From DAOTUL01 sp034437435 (GTDB taxonomy: Bacteria; Chloroflexota; Anaerolineae; Aggregatilineales; Phototrophicaceae): a stretch of DNA of 40,088 nt. Below the pieces are notes generated by a model. The model was given only the letters and a program-made list of their open reading frames with translations, was not told where the DNA came from and ran no database searches. Positions 7,416-14,503 of this stretch are shown one piece after another. The stretch is from positions 1-40,088 of the forward strand of contig CAYQJO010000010.1 of assembly GCA_964417785.1 (NCBI GenBank), read 5' to 3'. The translations under genes and the position numbers were made by a program. Every line of letters begins with the position of its first letter. Position 1 is the stretch's first letter.

Positions 7416-9419
7416 ATGTCTGAAAGCCGTGCTACCGAACTGCGCAGCCTGCTCAACTACCATATGTACCGCTACCACGTCCTGGCCGATCCGGTCATTA
7501 CCGATGCCGAATACGACCGGCTCTATCATGAACTGGTCGAAATCGAAACAGCACACCCGCAACTTATCACACCAGACTCCCCCACCCAGCGAGCGGGCAG
7601 CGATCTTTCAGAGGATTTTCCCAAAATCCAACACCCGGCCCCAATTTTGAGTCTGGCGAACGCCTTCAGCCCGGACGAGCTTTACGCCTGGGAAGAGCGC
7701 AACCTGCGGATGCTGCCATCCGGCACAGAATTGTCGTACACACTGGAACCCAAACTGGACGGGTTGAGCATCGTCATCACCTATGAAAACGGTGTGCTGA
7801 TCCGTGCCGCCACACGCGGCAACGGTGTGCTGGGCGACGATGTAACCGCCAACGTCCGCACCATCCGCACCATTCCGCTGCGCATCCCGGTGGACCCCGA
7901 CGGTCCCACACCGCCTGATCGTCTGGTAGTACGCGGCGAGGTGCTGTTCCTGAAAGCCGATTTTGAGGCCCTCAACCAGCGCCAGCAGGAAGCCGGTGAG
8001 CCACTTTATGTGAATCCACGCAATACGGCATCGGGTTCGCTCAAACAAAAAGATTCGCGCATCACGGCATCGCGCCCACTGACTGCTTATCTGTACGAGA
8101 TCGTGGACCATAGTGGGATAACGTTGGAAACACAGTGGAAGATGTTGGAATACCTGCGGGATTTGGGATTCTATATCCCACCTGAATCCCACTTTTATCC
8201 AACACTATCCAACATTATCCAGCAAATACCCACATGGGAATCCCACAGAAACCAGCTTGGGTTTGAAATCGACGGGTTGGTTATCAAGGTCAATCAGCGA
8301 CCATTGGCGGCAGAACTGGGTGTATCGGGCAAAGACCCACGCGGAGCCATCGCCTACAAGTTCCCGGCGCAGGAAGCCACCACAAAGCTGACTGGCGTCA
8401 CCGTCAGCGTCGGGCGGACCGGCAAACTCACACCGACGGCCCAGCTTGAACCGGTCTTCGTCAGTGGTGTGACCGTCAGCAGCGCCACCATGCACAACTT
8501 CAAATTCATCGAAGACCTGGACATCCGCCTGGGGGATACGGTCATCATCAAGCGGTCGGGCGACGTCATCCCCTATGTCATCGGCCCGGTCACGGGTGTA
8601 CGCGACGGCAGCGAAGAACCGATCCAGGTGCCAGAGGTCTGCCCGTTCAGCGGTGATCCGATTGTCCAGCCGGAAGGGGCAGTCGATCATTACTGCTCCA
8701 ACCCCAACTGCCCGGAGCGCGTGTTCCGCAGTATCGACTATTTCGTCTCACGCGGCGCGATGGACATTGATGGTATGGGGCCGCAAACGGTCAGAACTTT
8801 GATCGACCGGGGCCTGATCACCGACGAGGCAGACCTGTTTTATCTGAAGCCGGAGCCGCTGTTGGAAATGGAGGGATTCGGTGAGAAGAAGGTAGAAAAC
8901 CTGCTGGCATCCATCGAAAAGGCCAGACAGCGCCCACTGCATCAGTTGATCGCATCGCTCGGCATTGACGGAATCGGTGGGGTCGCCGCCGGGGCGCTCG
9001 CCGGGGCCTTCCGCTCGATTGACACGCTGGTCCAGGCCGATGAGGAGACTATCGAGGCAGTTGAAGGTATCGGCCCAATTATGGCGCAGAATCTCGTGAA
9101 CTGGTTCCAGGATGACCACAACCGGACGGTCATCAACAAAATGAAAGCTGCCGGTGTCAACATGGAAGCGGAAGAGCGCCAACAGGCGGGCGATTCGCTG
9201 GCGGGCATGACCTTCGTCCTCACCGGCACCCTGCCCAACATGACCCGTGATGAAGCCAGTTCCCTGATCCAGGCACATGGCGGCAAGGTTACCAGCAGCG
9301 TGAGCAAAAAGACAAGCTATGTGGTGGTGGGCGACTCGCCCGGCAGCAAAGCTGAGAAAGCCGCCAGCCTGGGGATTCCCATACTGAGCGAGGCGGAATT
9401 GCTACACATGGTTGAGTGA
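7416..9419 (+). CDS. ligA: NAD-dependent DNA ligase
   Basis: LigA seals nicks using NAD+. Domains in order: the Ia NAD-binding region (1-70, with the YxxxHVLADPxITDAEYDRLY pattern), the adenylation domain with Lys113 in EPKLDG, the OB fold, a zinc finger, helix-hairpin-helix repeats (about 440-570) and a BRCT domain (about 590-667). The 667-residue length is normal. The zinc finger is unusual: LigA normally has four cysteines starting CPxC, but here it reads CPFS (Cys409, Ser412) followed by Cys427 and Cys432. The ATG at 7416 has only a distant GGAG as ribosome binding site. The gene is expected to be essential. Confidence 0.96.
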   Translation: MSESRATELRSLLNYHMYRYHVLADPVITDAEYDRLYHELVEIETAHPQLITPDSPTQRAGSDLSEDFPKIQHPAPILSLANAFSPDELYAWEERNLRMLPSGTELSYTLEPKLDGLSIVITYENGVLIRAATRGNGVLGDDVTANVRTIRTIPLRIPVDPDGPTPPDRLVVRGEVLFLKADFEALNQRQQEAGEPLYVNPRNTASGSLKQKDSRITASRPLTAYLYEIVDHSGITLETQWKMLEYLRDLGFYIPPESHFYPTLSNIIQQIPTWESHRNQLGFEIDGLVIKVNQRPLAAELGVSGKDPRGAIAYKFPAQEATTKLTGVTVSVGRTGKLTPTAQLEPVFVSGVTVSSATMHNFKFIEDLDIRLGDTVIIKRSGDVIPYVIGPVTGVRDGSEEPIQVPEVCPFSGDPIVQPEGAVDHYCSNPNCPERVFRSIDYFVSRGAMDIDGMGPQTVRTLIDRGLITDEADLFYLKPEPLLEMEGFGEKKVENLLASIEKARQRPLHQLIASLGIDGIGGVAAGALAGAFRSIDTLVQADEETIEAVEGIGPIMAQNLVNWFQDDHNRTVINKMKAAGVNMEAEERQQAGDSLAGMTFVLTGTLPNMTRDEASSLIQAHGGKVTSSVSKKTSYVVVGDSPGSKAEKAASLGIPILSEAELLHMVE

Positions 9420-9433
9420 TTCTGTGCTAAAAT

Positions 9434-9453
9434 AAAGCAAAATATTGCTTTTT
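9434..9453 (+). terminator. Weak A/T-rich hairpin after ligA
   Basis: AAAGCAA-AATA-TTGCTTT is a perfect seven-pair stem followed by TT, 14 bases after the ligA stop. It is A/T-rich and the T tract is short, so it would be a weak terminator at best. Confidence 0.3.
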
Positions 9454-9464
9454 CAAACTAAAAG

Positions 9465-9908
9465 ATGAACACCGTCACATTACGCCAAATCACTGCTTAT
9501 AACTGGAAGAAGGTGATTAACCTGCAACTGGATCGCCACCAGCGCGGTTTCGTCTCGCCCAACTGGTATTCGATTATCGAAGCCAGCTTTGAAGGCGACC
9601 ATATACGGGCGATATATGCAGGCAATACACCGGTTGGCTTTGTCATGTACAGTTGGGATGAGTTCCTGGCGGAAGCCTGGATCACCCGTCTAATGGTCGA
9701 TGTCCGCTACCAGCGGCGCGGCTACGGACGGGCCGCGATGCAGGCCGTCATCAAGATATTGAGCCAGCATCCGGATTGTGATGCCATCTATATCAGCTTT
9801 GTCCCGGAGAACATCGTCGCCCGTCATCTATATGAGAGTCTCGGATTCCGCCATACCGGAAGGGTCGAGAACGGTGAGATCATCTATCAACTGCCGCTGC
9901 GGCATTAA
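9465..9908 (+). CDS. GNAT family N-acetyltransferase
   Basis: This 147-residue single-domain acetyltransferase transfers an acetyl group from acetyl-CoA. The pyrophosphate-binding loop is QRRGYGR (residues 83-89), preceded by the beta-4 segment ITRLMVDVRY. The C-terminal NIVARHLYESLGFRHTG is the usual GNAT motif B, where an amine or protein N-terminus is placed. The overall pattern is closest to diamine/spermidine-type acetyltransferases, but the substrate cannot be read from sequence. The ATG at 9465 is preceded only by an A-rich AAAAG. rlmI follows 18 bases later on the same strand. Confidence 0.85.
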   Translation: MNTVTLRQITAYNWKKVINLQLDRHQRGFVSPNWYSIIEASFEGDHIRAIYAGNTPVGFVMYSWDEFLAEAWITRLMVDVRYQRRGYGRAAMQAVIKILSQHPDCDAIYISFVPENIVARHLYESLGFRHTGRVENGEIIYQLPLRH

Positions 9909-9926
9909 AAAAGAAAGCATCCCGAC

Positions 9927-11159
9927 ATGGCCGCCATCATCCTCAAACCCGGACGCGAAAAACCCGTCCTTAACCAGCATCCCTGGATTTTCTCTGGCGC
10001 AATCCAGCGCGTAGAAGGCCAACCAGAGGACATTGTGGATGTCCTCGCTGATGATGGCACCTTCCTGGCACGCGGTTACTGGAATGGTGCTTCTAAGATT
10101 CGCGTCCGTCTGTTGACCTGGGAAGACGAACCGATAGATGATAACTGGTGGCAGCGCAAACTGCTGCGTGCGATCCAGGCACGCCTGCAAAACGGACGCA
10201 TCTCCCGCGAGATTGTCACCGCTTACCGTGTCATTAACGCCGAAAACGATTATCTACCCGGTCTGGTGGTCGATTACTACGCCGGTTGGCTGGTTCTCCA
10301 GGCACAAACACGGGGTATTGAACGACACAAACACGAGATCGCCCGTCTGTTGATGGACACATTTCCACAGGCGATACGGGGTGTGTACGAACGCAGCGAC
10401 ATTGATGCCCGCCAGTATGAGGGGCTGGCCCCATCAACCGGCTGTTTGATCGGGGACGAACCGCCAGAACAGATCACCATCCGCGAGGACGGACGTCGCT
10501 ACATCGTCAATATTCAGACCGGACATAAAACCGGGTTTTACCTGGACCAGCGTGAAAACCGTTCGCTGCTGCAAAGTCTTTTCCGCGCCGATTTGCGTCT
10601 GCAACAATCCTGCACCGTGTTGAATCTGTTCAGCTATACCGGCGGTTTCGGTATTGCGGCAGCGATGAGCATGGGAAATACGATTCCCGGTGAGATTATC
10701 AACGTCGATTCCTCAAACGATGTGCTGGCATTGGCGGAACAGAACTTCGACCTCAATCACGGCGATTTATCCGTCGCACCCAGATACGAGAAAGCCTTCA
10801 TCCAGGCCGATGTCTTCCGCTATCTGCGTCAGATCGAGCGCGAAAGCTGTGACATCATCGTGCTGGACCCACCCAAATTCGCCCATAACCGGTCACAGGT
10901 CAGTCGGGCATCGCGGGGATATAAGGACATCAACCTGAACGCCTTCCGTGCCGTTCGTCCCGGCGGCTACCTGATAACTTTTTCATGCTCCGGCAGCATC
11001 TCCGCCGAGTTGTTCCAGCAGATCGTCTTCGGCGCACTGGCCGACTCAGGGCGGCAGGCACAAATCTTGCACCACCTCGGTCCTGGCGACGATCATCCGG
11101 TTGCGATGACCTTCCCCGAAGGCGCTTACCTGAAGGGTCTGCTCCTGCGGGTCTACTGA
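9927..11159 (+). CDS. rlmI: 23S rRNA (cytosine-C5) methyltransferase, RlmI family
   Basis: SAM-dependent RNA methyltransferase of the RlmI/RlmK-like class (E. coli RlmI methylates C1962 of 23S rRNA). The 410-residue protein starts with a PUA domain (LKPGREKPVLNQHPWIFSGA and following, about 1-80). The Rossmann methyltransferase domain has motif I at VLNLFSYTGGFGIAA, then IINVDSS, and motif IV DPPKF at residues 314-318. The catalytic-type cysteine is in FSCSGS (Cys354). The length and both motifs agree with the family. The 3' end overlaps the convergent recombinase-like gene by seven bases. The exact target base in this organism is an inference. Confidence 0.88.
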   Translation: MAAIILKPGREKPVLNQHPWIFSGAIQRVEGQPEDIVDVLADDGTFLARGYWNGASKIRVRLLTWEDEPIDDNWWQRKLLRAIQARLQNGRISREIVTAYRVINAENDYLPGLVVDYYAGWLVLQAQTRGIERHKHEIARLLMDTFPQAIRGVYERSDIDARQYEGLAPSTGCLIGDEPPEQITIREDGRRYIVNIQTGHKTGFYLDQRENRSLLQSLFRADLRLQQSCTVLNLFSYTGGFGIAAAMSMGNTIPGEIINVDSSNDVLALAEQNFDLNHGDLSVAPRYEKAFIQADVFRYLRQIERESCDIIVLDPPKFAHNRSQVSRASRGYKDINLNAFRAVRPGGYLITFSCSGSISAELFQQIVFGALADSGRQAQILHHLGPGDDHPVAMTFPEGAYLKGLLLRVY

Positions 11160-12085
11160 GACCGGGCCAGACGTTCGGAAAGTTGTTTGATCTTGCTGCC
11201 GGTTTCCTGCCAGCTTGCCTCACTCAAGCCCAACTTCTCGCGGATGCGGTCTTCGTCCATGCCAGCACGATAATCGGTCACGGCGCAGGTCCAGCGCATA
11301 ACCTCAAATGAGAGCTTGAACGAGACTCCCGCGCCTTCACCCACATCGGTCAGAATGTATTCCAGGTTGCGGGCCGTGCAGGTAAAAATCTCATCTTTCT
11401 TCGGTGGATACTGCTGGCGATAGAGATCGAACAATTTGAGCCATTCAGAATCCAGCACAATCCGGCGTTCTTTGTAGACATTGCGCGTCTTCTGGCGGAC
11501 CATCAGCTGTGGTTGGCGGGGATTGGTGCGGTCAATGTCGCCCGTGACCAACCGGACCGCCTCACCTTTTTTGATGCCAGTATCAGCCAGCAGGCGAAAC
11601 AACATCTCTGGCCGGTAATCCTGTATATCACCCTTGCGCAGGGTCCGCGCATAATCCAGGCAATCACGAATCTGATCCGCCGACAGCACCTCCGAAAGCG
11701 GTGCCGGACCGGAGCGCTGCAACACAGGCCGGGCGGGATCATGTGGCAGCGTGCCGAGGCCGTTCAGCCACTTGAAATACACCTTCAGCGTGGTCACCCG
11801 GCGGGCATAGGATTTGCGACTGCACGGCACACCGCGACCGTTTTCCAGCCAATCCAGAAAGCGGTTCAGATCATCGGTAGTGAACTGGCCGATAGGTTTA
11901 TCATCGCCCAGAAATTCGCCTACCAGCTTTAAATCGCCGGTGAAGGCCTTGATGGTGTATTCCGACTTTCCCTCCTGCATCAGAAAGCGCTGAAACAGCG
12001 GGAGCGTGAGTTTCAGCGGTGTGTGAATATTCAGTTCTTGGGGCGCTTGCGGCTCGAAGAGCGGCATCTGGCGTAAATCGGACAT
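11153..12085 (-). CDS. Tyrosine-recombinase-like protein without catalytic residues
   Basis: The 310-residue protein has the two-domain tyrosine recombinase layout: an N-terminal SAM-like core-binding domain (about 25-110, LFQRFLMQEGKSEYTIKAF and ARRVTTLKVYFKWL) and a C-terminal catalytic-type domain. The active site is missing. TGLR is TGIK (Lys172 for Arg), the HxLRH box is EVMRW (only Arg264 kept), LGHS is LGLS, and no tyrosine is present where the nucleophile should be (near Gly296). The reading frame is intact, so it is probably a DNA-binding or architectural derivative and not a decayed gene. It lies 69 bases after lipM and overlaps the end of rlmI. The ATG at 12085 has a weak AGAGA ahead. 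Confidence 0.75.
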   Translation of the reverse strand: MSDLRQMPLFEPQAPQELNIHTPLKLTLPLFQRFLMQEGKSEYTIKAFTGDLKLVGEFLGDDKPIGQFTTDDLNRFLDWLENGRGVPCSRKSYARRVTTLKVYFKWLNGLGTLPHDPARPVLQRSGPAPLSEVLSADQIRDCLDYARTLRKGDIQDYRPEMLFRLLADTGIKKGEAVRLVTGDIDRTNPRQPQLMVRQKTRNVYKERRIVLDSEWLKLFDLYRQQYPPKKDEIFTCTARNLEYILTDVGEGAGVSFKLSFEVMRWTCAVTDYRAGMDEDRIREKLGLSEASWQETGSKIKQLSERLARSQ

Positions 12086-12120
12086 GGGAAATCTCTTTTA
12101 ACAAACCCAAACCGAACATT

Positions 12121-12129
12121 AGTTTAGCA
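12121..12129 (-). promoter_or_regulatory. Possible extended -10 promoter of the recombinase-like gene
   Basis: TGCTAAACT on the minus strand (TGn plus TAAACT, 4-5 of 6 matches), with transcription starting near 12114, about 29 bases before the start codon. The gap after lipM contains no clear terminator, so read-through from lipM is also possible. Confidence 0.35.
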
Positions 12130-12154
12130 CATGCGAGTGGACTGATGCCAGTAT

Positions 12155-12970
12155 TTACAGCCTTTGGAGATGTGCCGGGCTGCCGTATACGGTGGACGCA
12201 AGTTCGCCGGCATGGGCCTGCTCCTCAGAAGAGAGTGGGTCTTCGATGAACTCAGCGCCAAACACCTGCATGAATCCCAGCACCAGTGCATCGGCGGCGG
12301 TCTGCCAGTCCACTAGCGTACCGCCCAGCGCATCGGCCAGCGTGGTCGCCCGCGCCCGGACCTGTCCTCTGGCAATCAACCGTTCTGCTGGTGAGGGATA
12401 CACCAGCCCATCGCAGATACGGGCGATGTCGCCTGAGAGTGGCAGCGATCCATGCTGCAACACCACGCCGCGCCGCCGCGTCTGCGCACTGCCGATGAGC
12501 TTGCGCCCATCCCCGGTCGTGATTTCGTAGTGAGAAGGGGTCACGAAGCAGACCGGTCCTTCGGCTCTCACATCATCGGCTTGCTTTTCGGCCCGTGTAC
12601 GGATGCCAAGATGGTTTAGTCCGGCCAGCAAACCGGTACTGATCTGGCGGTAGCTTTCCACAATGCGACCGGCAGCCAACGGGTGATCCTGCGGCAGCGA
12701 CAGGCTGTAAGTCAGTTCATCGATGTGCAGAATGGCCCGCCCACCGGTCGGACGCCGGACCATATGCCAGCCGCGCTGTTGCAACGCAGTGGGGTCAGCG
12801 TCGGTCCAGGACTGCCCATAGCCAATCGAGAGACAGGCCGGAGTCCAGGCGTATAGACGCAGTGTGGGTGGGCTGGTACCGGCAGCCACCGACGCCATAA
12901 TCGCCTCATCCACAGCCATATTCTGTACTCCAGGCAGAGGATAATCGTAGATCAGGCGATATTGACGCAT
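12155..12970 (-). CDS. lipM: Octanoyltransferase LipM-type (lipoate/biotin ligase fold)
   Basis: This 271-residue cofactor-transferase-fold protein begins lipoate synthesis by moving octanoyl from acyl carrier protein to a lipoyl-domain protein such as GcvH. The family blocks are RRPTGGRAILH (residues 72-82), VCFVTPSHYEI with Cys141, KLIGSAQTRRRG with Lys157, and QHGSLPLS (172-179). The cysteine in VCF is the acyl-carrying residue of LipM/LipL enzymes and is absent from LplA ligases, which favours LipM. A free-standing lipoate ligase is the alternative. The ATG at 12970 lies inside the spacer of the divergent LCP-gene promoter. Confidence 0.82.
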   Translation of the reverse strand: MRQYRLIYDYPLPGVQNMAVDEAIMASVAAGTSPPTLRLYAWTPACLSIGYGQSWTDADPTALQQRGWHMVRRPTGGRAILHIDELTYSLSLPQDHPLAAGRIVESYRQISTGLLAGLNHLGIRTRAEKQADDVRAEGPVCFVTPSHYEITTGDGRKLIGSAQTRRRGVVLQHGSLPLSGDIARICDGLVYPSPAERLIARGQVRARATTLADALGGTLVDWQTAADALVLGFMQVFGAEFIEDPLSSEEQAHAGELASTVYGSPAHLQRL

Positions 12971-12990
12971 GGTTGTGGCTTACCTATACT
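12962..12990 (+). promoter_or_regulatory. Promoter of the LCP-family gene
   Basis: TTGACG (12962-12967), a 17-base spacer and TATACT (12985-12990), giving a start near 12997, about 29 bases before the LCP start codon. The -35 and spacer overlap the first codons of lipM on the other strand. Confidence 0.65.
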
Positions 12991-13025
12991 GAATTCAGCG
13001 TAGTGTAACATGGTGTACACAGCCT

Positions 13026-14246
13026 ATGTATGATGAAACCGAATCGGATGCGCCGGAAAGTCCGGCCAAACCGACACAAGTCAACAACCAGCCAATCTAT
13101 GTCCCCCGGACGCCACCGCCACCCCCGCCGATTATGCGCGAATCGGCGGCCCGGTCGCGTATACGGCAGCGGCGCGGACGGCACAACGGTGGCGAATGGG
13201 CCTGGGTCATCATCGCCGGTACGCTCCTCGGCATCGTCCTATTGATGGGTGTGATGGGTTTCATTGTGCTGCGGTCGTCCAGCGATGAGCCAGAGATTAT
13301 GCCGACTGCGGCTTACGATCTGGCGGCACTGCCCACGCCGGTCGATTTCCGCAACAGCGGCCAGTTTGGCACCGGAGAACTGGTTACCCTGGATAACGGG
13401 TACAGCTTCATCCTGGAACCCTGGGACGGGAACTCGCGCTTTACGCTGCTGGCGATGGGGATGGACCGCCGCCCGGGTGAGACAGGTCTGGCTTACCGCA
13501 CCGATACAATGATGCTGATTAGCATCGACCCGGAGAGCAGCAGCATCGGCATCTTGAGCATTCCCCGCGATCTCTATGTTGAGATTCGCGGTTGGGGTGG
13601 ACGTCAGCGCATCAACACGGCGATGGCGCTCGGCGAAGGCTATCAAACAGGTTACGGTCCTCAGCTTGTCATGGAAACAGTGATGAACAACTTCGGCATC
13701 CGCATCCATGATTACGTGTTAATCGATTTCAATGCAGTCATCGGATTGGTGGACGCCATCGGCGGCATCACCATTACCACCGATTACACCATCGACGACC
13801 CGCTCTACCCGGACATGAATTACGGCTATGACCCGTTCTACCTGCCGCCCGGTACGCATCTGCTCAACGGTTACGACGCGCTGCGCTTCGCCCGCACCCG
13901 TCATGGCGACAACGATATCGAACGCGCCGGACGGCAGCAGCAGTTCCTCTATGCTGTCCGCGATAAAGTCCTCGATCTGGATATGCTGCGTCAGTTGATT
14001 GTGCAGGGACCATCGCTGCTGGCAACCTTCCAGGACAATGTGTATACCGGCCTTTCGCTCGACCAGATGATAAAACTGGCGTGGTATATCAAGGACATCC
14101 CGGAGGAGAACATCAAGCCGGGCGTGGTCGGCTTTGAATATCTACGCAGTTGGCAGACACCTGGCGGTGCGCAAGTCCTCATCCCCAATCAGGCGCGACT
14201 GGCAGACCTGATGGTCGAAATCTTCGGACCCAACTACATCCAATAA
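13026..14246 (+). CDS. LytR-CpsA-Psr (LCP) family cell-envelope transferase
   Basis: LCP proteins attach polyprenyl-linked polymers (teichoic acids, capsule, glycans) to the cell wall outside the membrane. The 406-residue protein has a proline-rich cytoplasmic tail including six prolines (30-35), one transmembrane helix (about 58-83), a linker, and an LCP domain at about 138-318. Conserved positions are Arg159-Asp160 (RTDTMML), Arg181-Asp182 (SIPRDLY), and the ARTRHGDNDIERAGRQQ block with Arg290, Arg292, Asp297 and Arg300. DAIGGITI at about 243-250 is also typical. The ATG at 13026 fits the upstream promoter. Nearby CapA and sugar-nucleotide genes support an envelope-glycan role. Confidence 0.9.
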   Translation: MYDETESDAPESPAKPTQVNNQPIYVPRTPPPPPPIMRESAARSRIRQRRGRHNGGEWAWVIIAGTLLGIVLLMGVMGFIVLRSSSDEPEIMPTAAYDLAALPTPVDFRNSGQFGTGELVTLDNGYSFILEPWDGNSRFTLLAMGMDRRPGETGLAYRTDTMMLISIDPESSSIGILSIPRDLYVEIRGWGGRQRINTAMALGEGYQTGYGPQLVMETVMNNFGIRIHDYVLIDFNAVIGLVDAIGGITITTDYTIDDPLYPDMNYGYDPFYLPPGTHLLNGYDALRFARTRHGDNDIERAGRQQQFLYAVRDKVLDLDMLRQLIVQGPSLLATFQDNVYTGLSLDQMIKLAWYIKDIPEENIKPGVVGFEYLRSWQTPGGAQVLIPNQARLADLMVEIFGPNYIQ

Positions 14247-14278
14247 CACAAACAGGGCAGCCCGATGTGGCCGCCCTG
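14243..14278 (-). terminator. Intrinsic terminator of the minus-strand RNA gene
   Basis: On the minus strand CAGGGC-G-GCC-ACATCG-GGC-T-GCCCTG forms a strong stem with one internal mismatch, followed by TTTGTGTTAT. The T-rich side is on the minus strand only, so it ends the RNA transcribed from 14459. It overlaps the last codons of the convergent LCP gene. Confidence 0.65.
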
Positions 14279-14459
14279 ATGATTGGCAAAGGCCCCGCCA
14301 TGCCGTGTAAACGCTATGGTTGTGAACCTGCTTTCGCAGGTGGGAACTCTCCCCTCGGATCAGTCTTGGCTCAGGCCTATCACTTCTCTTCAGGACGGCA
14401 GCTCCCTTTGTATGAGTGTTGGCTCAAACTCATCGCGTCATCACGCACACAGCAGGTAT
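14246..14459 (-). ncRNA. Free-standing structured RNA of unknown family (about 200 nt)
   Basis: This intergenic interval has its own promoter (14466-14494) and terminator (14243-14278) on the minus strand, and neither neighbour is in a position to use them. The predicted RNA contains several strong hairpins: GCGT-GATG-ACGC (14446-14435), ATGAGT/ACTCAT (14433-14412), GGC-CTGA-GCC (14377-14368), GGGA/TCCC (14353-14342) and ACCTGC-GAAA-GCAGGT (14341-14326) with a GNRA loop. TGCCGT (14400-14395) can pair with ACGGCA (14306-14301) to enclose the last three. GCTGTGT near the 5' end (14453-14447) could instead pair with ACACGGC, so two folds compete. The length suits 6S RNA, but I could not fit the long single-hairpin 6S shape. 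No convincing reading frame is present. Confidence 0.55.
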
Positions 14460-14465
14460 ATATCA

Positions 14466-14494
14466 GTTATAGCAGACGGGCAAAACTGTGTCCA
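14466..14494 (-). promoter_or_regulatory. Promoter of the orphan RNA
   Basis: TGGACA (14494-14489), a 17-base spacer and TATAAC (14471-14466) on the minus strand, each one mismatch from consensus. It lies just after the stop of the esterase-CapA gene and points away from it towards the convergent LCP gene, so its only possible product is the intergenic RNA. Confidence 0.65.
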
Positions 14495-14503
14495 GACCGA
14501 CAC

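Noticed and set aside
14253..14278. Terminator for the LCP gene on the plus strand
   Set aside because: The hairpin has no T tract on the plus side; the T-rich tail is on the minus side.
14246..14459. Calling the orphan RNA 6S RNA
   Set aside because: Length and promoter-terminator layout fit, but the fold looks multi-branched and lacks the long hairpin with central bubble; I cannot run a covariance model.
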